The notes: a model not told the origin generated them from the sequence alone. A stretch of DNA of 25,000 bases from Daphnia carinata (GCF_022539665.2 NW_026712496.1:1-25000), one strand, 5' to 3'; counted from the first letter of the stretch, positions 9,340 through 18,613 are shown. Program-made: numbers and translations.

Positions 9340-9440
9340 ATTTTTTTTTTTTTTTATATAAAACGGATTCGCCATTTTTTTTTTTTTTTATATAAAACGG
9401 ATTGCCATATACTTATGGCAATCCGTTTTACATTTTAAAA
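9340..9440. repeat. head-to-head junction of elements B and C
   Basis: Two copies of the element terminus (TATGGCAATCCGTTTTA) face away from each other, ending at 9409 and starting at 9414, and form a near-perfect palindrome around TACT. Long A/T tracts flank it on both sides. Such a palindrome is also a likely site of assembly error. Confidence 0.7.
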
Positions 9441-9618
9441 AAAATGTTCGTAAAAAAAAAAAAAAAATCACACTTTTTTCTTTTTTTCCGACACGTAGCC
9501 ATCTACCGCTCAGACTCGTTATTACTGGCGTAAGCAATTTCAGTCCATTGGATGCCATTCGCAGTTAGTTCAGTAGCGTGGATGGAGAATAACGCGTTGC
9601 TGGAGGAACAATTGAAAA

Positions 9619-10525
9619 ATGGATAAGATAATACAACAAAAGGATGGTAAGTATAAACATTATTGTATTTGTTTTCAATTATTAATTATTGTTTATTAGA
9701 TCAAATTATGGACCTGCAGCATCAATTATTGCAACAGCACAAAATATTAAATAACAGCAAAGCTAAGGATGGTAAGGCCTAATACGTAATGATTCTATTT
9801 ATTTGCTTTTATTCATTTGTGTTTTGTAGCTCAAATTTTGACTCTACAAGCTCAGCTAGGGGAAAAAAAACAAATTGGAATGGAACTGTTTCCAAACAGT
9901 GAAGGAGGTTTTTCAAAACTCTTCCCTAACTGAAAGTGAGGATGAGTTGGCGTTAGGCGAACACAGTCAGGTACCTAAACTTTTCAAATAAGAATTCAAA
10001 ATAAGTATAGAATTTAAAAAAAAAATTATTTATTGTTTAGTTATTCAGTCTACCACCTGACAGTGTGTTAAATTTAAATTCTGTTAGTGCTGCACTAAAA
10101 GAATTGTTAATAATAAGTCCATGCAGCGAAGGAAGTGAAGAATTGTGGGACCGTATTTGGGCCGAAAATGGGTGTGGTACGGAAACTCAGAAATGGCATG
10201 AGTTCAACTTAAAACATGGATTAGGTACTTTTCGGTTTTTTGTCTATTGAAAAAGTATTTTTCATGCTGTTATTTTGCATTCACAGAATTTTAGCGGGGG
10301 ATCAAGTAAAATCTGGAAGTGTTACAGGATGCAAGAGTGAGCCTACAGTTGAAAAACACTGAAAGTGCATTACCATTAAGGTATGAGCTGCTTCTCTTGC
10401 TAAAGAACAACTTGTCCTTTACGTTCAAGGTGTTGGTGAAACTGGGTACTTAAATGGCTCTAAAGATGTTTCACTTCGCTGGCATTGCAGCGATGAACAT
10501 CATACATGGACTTTTTAGGTATGAA
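9619..10525 (+). pseudogene. coiled-coil gene of element C, frameshifted and deleted
   Basis: Exons 1-4 are 9619-9646, 9700-9771, 9830-9970 and 10041-10224. Exon 3 is 141 bp instead of 140: an extra A in the A-run near 9865 shifts the frame, and translation stops soon after. Exon 5 retains a proper TTTTAG acceptor but has a stop at VEKH. The deletion at about 10388 removes the start of exon 6. This copy cannot make the full protein. Confidence 0.5.
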
Positions 10526-11024
10526 AGGAATTTTCTTTAAATTTTTTTTTGAATTTATGACGAAGCATTTCTCCTCCTTTTTGCCACCCATGTCTAATCA
10601 AAAAAAAATTAATCCAATAGGAAAGGATTTTCAGCATACTGGGAACACAACTATCAACAATGCAACATTCTATGGGTGCTGTTTTATCATTCAAGAGCCT
10701 TATACAATGATTTTCATCTGCAATTTGTATGGCCTTTCCCAAGCTTCTGCCATAAGTTGAATCTATGAGTCATGTAAGTCACATGAGCAACAATTGAGAT
10801 GCTTAATGGTGTTGTTTTTCTTTTCTCAGTATAGGTTAATAGTAACATTGGATCTGAAAAGATTCTTGGTTGGGGCAAGACACTGAATAAATTGTAATGA
10901 TTGAATGGATGACATGACATTTCTATACTTAATTCGAATTCCCGAGACGGTATTTTATATTTAAAAAATTGAAGTGCATATCTGGGCTCCCTTCTTTCTG
11001 TAGCCCCGTTTCCCTTAAATTTTT

Positions 11025-11347
11025 AATAAGCCCGTAGGGGGTCATGCCCCTACTGTACGGTATATTTAAAAACAACATATACCGAGGTTTGGAGGGCTCT
11101 GGCCGGAAAGGGGACGTGGGGTGTCCGCTTAGTCCGATGATGTGTTCACGGAGGGCGATGTGGCTGCCCACAAATCCGAACTAAAGGTTAATCGCTCCTG
11201 TAAAAATGTTCCAAATCTTCAGCTCTTCTTCCGGCTTCTCTTAGCCAATCACCGGGTAATCTCCCCGGTGGGTCAACAAGGCAGTGTCTCCCCCTGCCTG
11301 GGTTGACGGCAACTTTTGAAAGGGCTATTGTGCCTTTTTAAAGTTGC
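11025..11347 (+). ncRNA. hairpin-rich module of element C
   Basis: It is 323 bp long and differs from the copy A module at three places: one base in the TATA-like loop, one inserted T after GGGGTG, and one A-to-G change. All five hairpins named for copy A keep their pairing. Confidence 0.4.
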
Positions 11348-11370
11348 AAAATCATTTATATGTGCAGAGT

Positions 11371-11545
11371 AATGTCAATACAATTTATTTTTTTTAAACA
11401 AAAAATAGCAAAACTTATGTTTTTAACTGCTTTCTTACTCTGCCCTTTCTTTTTTTTTATATTGCTTGGTCTTGTGTTTTCTGCTTGGCATTCTTCTAAT
11501 TTCTTTCTTCATTTAATATTCTTACTTCGATAATCCATTTTAAGT
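11371..11545. other. AT-rich spacer between element C and unit E
   Basis: This T-rich stretch has no reading frame and no clear match elsewhere in the window. The equivalent place next to copy D (22510-22688) instead matches the tails of A and B. Confidence 0.5.
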
Positions 11546-11610
11546 CGTCTGGGATTTGAACCAAAGAATTCTTGCACCATAGGCCAGCGTGCTACCGGTA
11601 TGTCATACTA
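11546..11610 (-). pseudogene. tRNA-like sequence (-) at the left edge of unit E
   Basis: The minus strand shows ACCGGTAGCACGC (D arm), a 7-nt loop CTATGGT between CTGGC and GCAAG (4 of 5 pairs), and TTGGTTCAAATCCCAG (T arm). Its 3' end coincides with the left boundary of the duplicated unit. Confidence 0.5.
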
Positions 11611-11701
11611 CCCTTGTTAACATTGTTTCGGATTGTGATACCTATATAGATATTCAGTACACACTAGCTTATTGTTGAATGCATATTAGTTATTTGTTAG
11701 T

Positions 11702-11768
11702 TCATGGTTGGAATAATGGTAAAGCATGTGGTTGTCATGCTAGAATACTAGGGTTCGATCCCCATATC
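11702..11768 (+). pseudogene. tRNA-like sequence (+) in unit E
   Basis: It has AATAATGGTAAAGCATG (D arm), GCATG/CATGC around a 7-nt loop, and TAGGGTTCGATCCCC (T arm with a canonical B box). It diverges from the tRNA-like sequence at 11546-11610, with about 90 bp between them. Confidence 0.5.
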
Positions 11769-11912
11769 AGTTAATGTACAGCTAAATAATAAATACAAAA
11801 TTAAATAGTGTAAAATCGTTTTTATTGTCCCTCCTTCCACCCACATATCCACCACTATTACATACATTTTAAAATACAGTACACAACATACAATACATAC
11901 ACAGATACACTT

Positions 11913-12237
11913 AAACTAACACGTTGGCTGCCACGCCACCATTTTCTACTGTCGCTAGTGTCGCTATCCTAGGGATAGCGACCAAGGGGGCCGGGTAGGC
12001 CGGGCTGACACGGCGATGAGACCTTTTTGGGAACGCACACCCCAGGTCTCATCAGCCGCATCGAAAAAGGGAATTCCCTGTGGTGCGTTGCCTAGGGGCC
12101 ATTCGGCCAATCTTGGGCAGTGGCGCTGCTCCACCCCATGGCAGATAGACCATGGAGCAGAACAGCGCGGCCCGTCCCTGTCAAGCTACAAAAAAAAGGG
12201 GATCAAAGTGGGTGGGTGGCAGCCAACGTGTTAGTTT
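11913..12237. mobile_element. 325-bp hairpin-rich MITE with 22-bp perfect inverted ends
   Basis: The inverted ends (11913-11934 and 12216-12237) match perfectly and contain AACACGTTGGCTGCCAC. Inside are strong hairpins: GTCGCTATC/GATAGCGAC near 11953-11975, GATGAGACCT/AGGTCTCATC (12015-12053), GGCCATTCGGCC, and CTGCTCCA/TGGAGCAG (12126-12160) with outer GCGC pairing. The interior is GC-rich against an AT-rich background. A 72-codon frame (12016-12234) crosses it but looks incidental. No clear target-site duplication was found. Confidence 0.6.
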
Positions 12238-12275
12238 GCAAAACATAATACAACATAAAACAAAAGACAACCATA

Positions 12276-12510
12276 CCACGAAGACGAGGCGACCACGAGG
12301 TGATGAAGGGGCGATAGGGGAGGCGTAGACGGCGTGACCACGAGGCGATGACAGGGCGACGACGACGGGCGAGGCGAAGACGGGGCGACGGGCGAGGCGA
12401 CGGGCAAGGCGACGGGCGAGGCGAAGACGGGGAGACGGGCGAGGCGACGGGCGAGGCGAAGACGGCTACAGGCGAGGCGACGGACGGGGCGAAAAGCCAG
12501 GCGACGAAGG
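12276..12510. repeat. GC-rich minisatellite based on GACGGGCGAGGCGAA
   Basis: Units of 10-15 bp (GACGGGCGAGGC, GAAGACGGGGC and similar) are repeated many times. The array is longer here than in the second E copy, which accounts for nearly all the length difference between the copies (about 21 bp). The open frames across it on both strands are products of the repeat. Confidence 0.8.
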
Positions 12511-13878
12511 ATTATGAAGTGAAGAACGGGCAAAACTTAGAATTTTGATTCAATTTTGCGTGGAACAGAAGATGATGGCATAGTTCTAAATGATAAATAT
12601 GAAGAAAACGTTACTACATGTGGAATATAATATTATTGGCATAATTATAACAGGGAAGGAAATTTACTTTACCCTGTTGTCCAAAGACGCAAAAGTTGTT
12701 GGGCTGGTAATTTTGCTGAAGGAGAAGGCTCGGCAGACCTACGATGGTATATTATATTTAAAGAATGGCAACAGTAGATAAGCCTCAAACTTAAAATACC
12801 AAACAGGACTGGCTGTGATGTCCATTTCTATGTAAGTTGGTTGGTAGTGGTTAATCATTGGAATCCAAACAAAGAGGGACACGATGCACTAGTCAGATTA
12901 AAGCTGTTTCTGATGACTAGGCAAAGGGTAGTCAAATGAGACAGTGGTGTGTTGGTTCTATCATTGGTGACCTTCCCACTGGTTAGTATGTCTTCCGTTG
13001 TAAGTTTTACAAAGCTAGATGTTAAAGTCAGAATCATGCCAATATTAACGGCCACACACAAGTTACATACCTCTAAATAGAGCAACAGAGTAGCATGATG
13101 GAATGCTAAGGTCATAGTTCTTTGACAGAGCAATTTGTGACAGTTGGAATTGGCAGCTTGCATAGCTTGCAAGATTGCCCGTTACATGAAAAATGAAATA
13201 TTTGGTTTGCTTCACGTCCAAAACGACACAGGGAATAAAACACTTAATAGTACTTAATTTTATACAACTTTTCACTGGAGTCTAACATTTTTAACAAAGA
13301 CTTTCAAGCAGGATTAACTGCTTACACCACTGTCACACGTAAACATTCCACCATTTTGGAAGCGCAACAGCGACATCTAGTTTTTTTCTCAACAACCAAA
13401 ATAAAAGTGAATCGAAGAAGAATTAGTGAACAAGTTGTTTATTAAAAAACCTCGGTATTACCATTAAAATACATGATTTAGATTGGAAATTTCACAGGGC
13501 TTTTTACAAGCGTGTCTGACCAGCATCAAACTGTAGTTTAAGAATAAATAATCTTACGTGTTTTTGTTTAAAATAGTACTTCCCATCTCTTGCCAGCTTT
13601 TAGTCGTATAAATATCAACACATAATCACCAGGTTTTTCTTGTGTCTTCTCGGTTAGAAAATGAAAATACAAAATGACAAGGTTAAGTCAAAACAACGAA
13701 TTACTAGAAGATCAACTGTCGGTCACACAACATGATACAAAAACACGACATTTACATATAAAACAATCGGTTCGGTATTGCGAACGCCTGTGTGCCCTTT
13801 GCGCTAATACCAATTTAATGAAGATATTGACCAAAAAGAACGACATTTTAGTTTTTTGCGCTCGTCCCCAGAGTCAGA

Positions 13879-14805
13879 CGATTGAACGTAAAAAGTATAA
13901 AACACGCTCAAAATAGCCCAGAGAAAACTGAATCGGATAGCGCGGAATAACACGCAGGAGAATACCGAGTAGTCTAACAAGAATAACGTTTATTACCTTT
14001 CAGCAGATTGTAAAACGGTGACAGTCAGTAGGATGTTTCGTATCCAATTGGAGACGCCTACGTAGATCCTTGGGAAACTAAAAATTTTGGGCAAATCAAA
14101 CAGTCCTCAAAACCCACTTCCTGGTGACGCAAGTTCACATATTATTTACATACTTTAACGGCTGTTGATGCTAGCTGCAATTTTTCCGGCGCAATGTAAA
14201 TCCATCAATATTAGTAACCTAGAAAGAGAAAGTTTCTATTAGAAGAAAATAAGGATGATTCTTAATGTTCCGAGAATAATTAAACTTCGATAGGTCTTAT
14301 TTACTAATTACTCACCCGATTTAGTATGTGTCACGCACCCTTGTTTTGCGTAACAGCCAGACAGAGAAAACATTTTAAACCTTGGCTAAGGAGATCCGCC
14401 GGGCTCATCCAGGTTACGTGCTAGTGCTTTTCCATAAAACCTTCATTGTTAACTTGTTTGGAATTGATGTGACTCCTTGTTGTAATCATAGTAGGAGAGC
14501 AATCCCTTGATTTAATGTAATCTGGAAGGGAAAAATATTATAACGATTCAAGAAAAACATGGCTATTAAGATTACCACTAACTAAAATCTTAATCCTTTG
14601 AAGATAAGTTTTGTGCATTTCAAGAATTATTGAACATCAGAATTTTCTATTAATTCACCATCAGGACAGATTAATATGTACCACTGCTATTGAAAAATGT
14701 AGACTGTACGTGATGTGTGCGATAAAAAAATCCAGAAAAATATCTGTTAATTCAAGTTCATCTAATTTTCATCCATTCTACCATACCATTTCATTCCAAC
14801 TACAG
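13879..14805. other. noncoding stretch after unit E
   Basis: No gene is supported. A possible short coding fragment lies at about 14383-14500 (+) and reads AKEIRRAHPGYVLVLFHKTF, but it is bounded by stops and has no acceptor with a pyrimidine tract. It may be the remnant of an exon. Confidence 0.4.
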
Positions 14806-14999
14806 GGGAAACGGCCTCACGTGCAGAGACTTATCAAGGCGTATTCGGTTTTCTCAAGTATAAAGCACGCTTTGAAATAGATGGAATGTTTGTCTGTTGG
14901 AAAGCAAACGAAATCATCCAGAGCCATTTCGGTCAGTATGGGGACGAGTTGAGTGCAATCCGGCCGAAAACCTTCGACGAAATCAACAGAAAGCATTGA
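14806..14999 (+). pseudogene. exon-like remnant, strand uncertain
   Basis: On the plus strand, an acceptor (CATTCCAACTACAG) is followed by 64 open codons with ordinary protein composition (including YQGVFGFLKYKARFEIDGMF and GQYGDELSAIRPKTFDEINR), ending in TGA. On the minus strand, 14996-14817 is also open for 59 codons from an ATG (MLSVDFVEGFRPDCTQLVPI...). Only one can be real, and I cannot tell which. Neither matches a family I know. No clear partner exon was found upstream, so this may be a gene relic. Confidence 0.25.
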
Positions 15000-16037
15000 A
15001 AACTTCCTCGATCGACAACTGAATTCGACATCTTGTTAACTATATGTTTTGCCCTGATGAGGAATGAATCACACACTTCTGGGATTTAAACTACGATAGG
15101 CCTACTCCAATATACAGACATAATGCAATTTTAAAACATCCGCCGCGTATATTCGAGAAAGCCTATTAAGCATAAAATCAAAAGGTGTGTATATAGTTTA
15201 CATGATGTGAAATAAGAAAAAAAAATCACCCGAATTGTAAATTTATTAAATAAATCCCGTGCTTAAGGCTTCGCCTTTAGACCTTAGCCGGATTTAACTT
15301 CACCCCGTTCCCACACTGACCAAAACGGCTCTTAGTGATTCCGTTTCGTTCTGCCTGCATTTTCACTTTCAAAGAAATACATTAAACAAAGATAAATTTA
15401 TACGTAATAAATAAATATCCGCAAGGAGGCCGTTCCCTTTGTAATTGGAATTAACTTTGAATTTGTGGAATAGAATGGTATAGTAAAATGGAGGACGATT
15501 GAGGGATTACTTATGACAAACTACGCAAGATATCTAGATGTTAGAATGATTTGGATCTAAATGGATGTCCTACCTCGTTCACATCACTTGAACATTTCAA
15601 TTATATATGAATACGGGAAGAGCTTCTCAGCACTCAACTTCAGATTGAGAAGCGTAAAATTTTAAATAAATACTATTACTTGTATGGCTTCCAACTATTT
15701 TGAAGTTGAAGCTTTGCTGCTGTGCCAATTCCGGATGTTTAACTCTGTGTTTCTAATAACAAACCCTTATGATAATGGTAGATACATGGTTGCATGTTGC
15801 TGCGTAGTCGGTTGTTTTAAAGACGAATGCTTCCTTTTCTTTGCTCTCGTTTCACAGATAAGAAAGACTTCAGATTAATATAGCACATAAAAGAATTATA
15901 CGACTCAAACCTTACCTAGGCCATGGTTATTTCAGACATCAGCAGCGTTGGCAATACAAGACGCACTGAAAACGTGATACAATTTTGAAAATGTTTTAGT
16001 AATGATTAAAATGGAATCTCAAAACGACATGCCTTGC
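15000..16037. other. AT-rich stretch with no supported gene
   Basis: A 34-codon frame from about 15560 ends just before an AATAAA near 15665, but it is too short to call. A small hairpin (AAGGC/GCCTT) lies near 15267. Nothing else stands out. Confidence 0.4.
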
Positions 16038-16204
16038 TTATAGAAGAATAAGGTTTTCACAGCTAAACGCAAAGTCCTCGAAGTACATAGCGTAAAGTGA
16101 AAGCTGTAACAAAAATAAATTAAGAAAACAATTAATGAATAAATATTTGTATAATAACGTACCATGTAGTATCTAGATTCCAACCTTTTTGTTGTTTTAG
16201 CCAT
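16038..16204 (-). CDS. possible two-exon small protein of 35 residues
   Basis: Exon 1 (16204-16163) reads MAKTTKRLESRYYM. A 59-bp intron (GTACGT to TTTGTTACAG with a T-rich tract) has the size and shape of the confident introns in this window. Exon 2 (16103-16038) adds LSLYAMYFEDFAFSCENLIL and a stop. The splice sites are good, but the product is very short and has no family resemblance, so this may be a noncoding transcript or chance. Confidence 0.2.
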
Positions 16205-16514
16205 GGCAACATGGATATCGACGGATAAACGTCAAACATGCGAAAAGCAGTACGGTAGTCCAAAAACTCTTATCGGTTTTCTATGTAAATCTAACATAAC
16301 CATGCCCAAAAAGAAAAGAAATATGTATATATGATGAATTAAACATGTGGTCTAAAGAAGAATAGCAAAAGTCAGTTAATCATATAGCTTTACCATGAAT
16401 GAGAACCTGCAACTGGTTACTGATGTAGTTTTTTCTTCAAACAGAAGCTTTCTTGTTGTCCACATACTGTTGTGTATATTTGTTGTTCCATATCGCCGTT
16501 GATTCCAAAAACAG

Positions 16515-16646
16515 AACTATGAACAAATCGAGCTCGCTGAAGACGTTTCTGAGCGTATAGAACAAAGTTATGAGCATGCAAAAACTTCCATTGCATACCT
16601 AAGAGAGCTTAAAAGAACTTCAACTTCTATTTCTTCACCTGACTAA
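16515..16646 (+). CDS. orphan terminal exon encoding an acidic helix
   Basis: After a CAG acceptor (CCAAAAACAG), 43 codons read NYEQIELAEDVSERIEQSYE and continue HAKTSIAYLRELKRTSTSIS to a TAA. The composition is typical of an amphipathic helix or coiled coil, and the stop is followed by noncoding sequence. A possible earlier exon starts at the ATG near 16395 (MNENLQLVTDVV), but the join could not be settled. It could be the last exon of a small helical protein. I do not recognise the family. Confidence 0.35.
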   Translation, partial: NYEQIELAEDVSERIEQSYEHAKTSIAYLRELKRTSTSISSPD

Positions 16647-17121
16647 CTCTTTCTTTTAAGATGACTATTACTAACTATGGAACTAACCTGGAAAAAGTAG
16701 TACTATGGGGTTCTTAGAGGCGACAGCAAGACTCCATGTTTGAAGAGTAGCAGCCTGGATGAACACAGAAGCGCCAGGGGATAGGTAGATTTTCTTCGGC
16801 CGCCAAGTGGCGCTAATTTTCCTTAGGAGTAGGTGAAAGAATATGAAAGAAGTTTTAAATTTATATAAATTTGTCAATTTTAAATACTTGTCAATTAAAC
16901 CACCACTACTGTACGTAATGGTGTTAGATACAAAAAGGAACAACAAAAACTTACAGGTATCGAATTGGGTCACATATCCCGATCATAAGCGTCTGCATCC
17001 ACGAGCCGTCTTTCAGGCCGTGGGGAGGCTAACGAACAGCCTACGTTCAATGTTCCCCTCTTCTCCACCCTTCAGTTTGTGGGTCGATCCTTAACGTGTA
17101 GTGAACAGTACTACAGATCGA
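16647..17121. other. gap with a donor-like site but no gene
   Basis: On the minus strand, CTTTTTCCAG followed by GTTAGT (near 16688) looks like a splice donor, but no clean exon leads into it. The open frames at 16683-16973 (-) and 16843-17094 (+) have unremarkable composition and no family features. Confidence 0.35.
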
Positions 17122-17178
17122 TTTTTAGCCTGGCAAGGCTTTTTTTTGCCATTTTTAGCCTGGCAAGGCTTTTTTGGT
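17122..17178. repeat. two tandem units of TTTTTAGCCTGGCAAGGC
   Basis: The same block of about 26 bp occurs twice in a row with a short T-run between. It is probably a local duplication. Confidence 0.7.
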
Positions 17179-17215
17179 GTACCATTTAGCCCCGTTATAG
17201 TAGGCATGGCTACTT

Positions 17216-17281
17216 TTCTCTGTTCTTTTTGCTTCTTTTATTCTTTCTTCTTTTATTCTTTCTTCTTCTTTTCTTTCTTGA
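17216..17281. repeat. polypyrimidine (TTCTTC/TTCTTT) tract
   Basis: A simple-sequence run of T and C. The open frames across it on either strand are low-complexity artefacts. Confidence 0.85.
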
Positions 17282-17340
17282 ATGAGTAGAATCTTGCGTA
17301 TCTTGAATGATGAATTGGAGGGAAAGGGAGGGAGGGAAAT

Positions 17341-17415
17341 TGGCGGTGGCGGGACTTGAACCCGGGGCCCTCAGAATGCGAAGCGAAGGTGGTAACCACT
17401 GTGCCAGGACCGCAC
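17341..17415 (-). pseudogene. tRNA-Ala(CGC)-like sequence, partly decayed
   Basis: The minus strand has GCGGT...ACCGC acceptor pairing, a D-arm-like GGCACAGTGGTTACCACC, the anticodon loop TTCGCAT (anticodon CGC) and a CGGGTTCAAGTCCCG T arm. The anticodon stem pairs at only 3 of 5 positions. This is the best-preserved tRNA-like sequence in the window, but it is probably a pseudogene. Confidence 0.5.
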
Positions 17416-17487
17416 ATCCCAAACAAATTTTGCTTTGGGTGTCACCCATTGAAATAGGTAGCTTATGAAGCAATGGAATGGTGTAGT

Positions 17488-17545
17488 ATGGCGCTATGGC
17501 TTAGTATACGGCTACCATGCTGATTTCACGGGTTCGATTCTATGT
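17488..17545 (+). pseudogene. tRNA-like sequence (+), diverging from 17341
   Basis: It contains ATGGCTTAGTATACGGC (D arm) and CGGGTTCGATTC (B box) at tRNA spacing. The 3' half of the acceptor stem is missing. It forms a head-to-head pair with the tRNA-like sequence at 17341-17415. Confidence 0.4.
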
Positions 17546-17980
17546 TTTTATAATTATATTAATATTTTTTTTTTACGTTTAGCAACGCACTAGTAACTTT
17601 TGCCCGTGCAAGACCTGGGGATAGCGCATTTTAACGCTTCTTTTTCTTAATTTTAGTCGGTCAATCGTTAATTTGAGCCTAATTTATTCGTTATTTTGCC
17701 GTCTAATTTTAATTCTTTTTTCATATTAAAACACTCCCTATTTTTGCCCGCAAACCCTCTCACTTTATTTATTTACTAGTAACGTTGAGCCCGTCCACGG
17801 CCGGGGGATAGTTGGCGCTAGCGTATTTTTACGCTATTTTTAAGAAAATTGACCCATGCCTATTTTTTGCCGGTCTACTCTTAATTCTATTCATCAATCA
17901 AGAGTTCCCCTTTCATCCCCGCCGACCCACTCATTGTTTCTGCCGGCCATCCCCTCACTTTCTCTGCCCAACCACACTTT
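17546..17980. other. T-rich gap with GCCCGT-containing repeats
   Basis: Bases 17605-17665 and 17785-17850 are loosely similar: each has a GCCCGT block, a GGGGATAG, an AGCGnATTTTnACGC block and a T-rich tail. No gene was found. Confidence 0.4.
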
Positions 17981-17984
17981 ACCC

Positions 17985-18300
17985 GTCGACCCCCTCTCTG
18001 CCCGTCAACCCACACTCTGCCCGTCAACTCCCATTCTGCCCCCAAAAATGCCTACTGGGGGAACATCTACCTTTTTTTTGCATTTGCCCACCCTTTCGTC
18101 ACAGTCTCGGCCCGTCAACACCCCCGCTATAGTTGTCCGTCCATCCATTTTTTGCTTCTGCCCGCTAAGAAGCCCGCTGTTATTGCCCGTAGACCCTCTC
18201 TCTGCCCGTCAGCCCCCGTTCTGCCCGTCGGCCCCCTCGCTGCCCGTCGACCCACTCATCTGCCCGTCGGCCCACGCGCTGCCTGTCGACCCACGCGCTT
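17985..18300. repeat. minisatellite of about 18 bp based on CTGCCCGTCGACCCACT
   Basis: Variants of CTGCCCGTC(G/A)(A/G)CCC recur from 17985 to 18300, with one non-repeat interruption around 18045-18170. The 171-codon frame over it (17856-18371) is a repeat product: proline, serine and cysteine rich with no domain. Confidence 0.75.
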
Positions 18301-18613
18301 CCCGTGACGTGACTCGTGATGTGACAGACACAGGCTCCTCCTCTTCAAAGACATCATGTGTCGCCATCTAGGTAAAATCCAGTTCAGTCAGATTCAAACA
18401 AAAAACAAGCTTAACTTTGTCTTTACTTATTTTCTCAGAAATCTGGATTGCTATAAAAACCCATGATTTTGAATCGAAATTCAACGATGATGTCGGAAAA
18501 CCAGTGCGTTTTTAGTTGCGTTTTTTCGGAACGAATATCGTTTGGCCTTTCGAAAATCGATTAAAGGATCCGATAAGCAAGAACCCATTTGGCGTAGTCA
18601 ATGGGGGGGGGGG
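18301..18613. other. noncoding stretch ending in a G-run
   Basis: No gene is supported. Bases 18457-18490 resemble the GATT...CGAAATT(G/C)AACGA segment of the MITE arm at 4140-4160, so this may be a related element. An 11-base G-run ends at 18613. Confidence 0.4.

Larger units (their letters stand above)
7130..9409 (-). mobile_element. repetitive element, copy B (right arm of the large inverted repeat)
   Basis: This is the inverted, nearly identical copy of A. Single-base differences noted include one C fewer near 7937 and small A/T-run changes. At its terminus B has a local duplication of the start: one TATAAAACGGATTGCCATA at the end (about 9391-9409) and a second, slightly altered one about 35 bp inside. 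It abuts copy C head to head with only four bases between them. The inner boundary is approximate. Confidence 0.7.
9414..11370 (+). mobile_element. repetitive element, copy C
   Basis: Same layout as A: terminus, A-tract, spliced gene, 3' half, structured module. By eye, exon 4 differs from A at 14 of 184 bases. Copy C lacks about 150-170 bp after the exon 5 donor (around 10388), covering the intron and the start of exon 6. It stops resembling the other copies soon after the structured module, near 11370. Confidence 0.7.
11546..13878 (+). repeat. duplicated unit E, first copy
   Basis: It matches 22689-25000 with about 8 substitutions and 2 single-base indels by eye outside the minisatellite. 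The window ends inside the second copy, so the unit may continue past 13878. It holds two tRNA-like sequences, a 325-bp element with terminal inverted repeats, a minisatellite, and small open frames (for example 12590-12781 and 13674-13916) that are the same in both copies simply because the DNA is. On the minus strand, 13172-12855 is also open, but a good intron inside it (GTATGT to TCTAG, 56 bp) would break the frame. I found no transposition protein. Confidence 0.75.

Noticed and set aside
10515-10920. Minus-strand open frames in the 3' half of elements A-D, joinable into one longer frame
   Set aside because: The frames break at different places in different copies, and a conserved 61-bp intron points to plus-strand transcription. 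Kept only as an alternative.
4365-11370. LTR or LINE retrotransposon
   Set aside because: No reverse transcriptase, RNase H or integrase motif, no long direct terminal repeats within a copy, and the genes contain introns.
12016-12234. 72-codon frame identical in both E copies
   Set aside because: The whole DNA is identical between the copies, and the frame lies across hairpins of a MITE, so its conservation says nothing about coding.
12276-12510. CRISPR-like array
   Set aside because: Units are short, contiguous and variable, with no unique spacers. The genome is eukaryotic.
12855-13172. Minus-strand frame of 105-129 codons in unit E
   Set aside because: No domain is recognised, and a good 56-bp intron inside it would shift the frame. 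The two copies are too alike to test for coding.
17856-18371. 171-codon open frame, the second longest candidate after the host genes
   Set aside because: Its length comes from a CTGCCCGTC minisatellite and it has only proline/serine/cysteine-rich low-complexity sequence.
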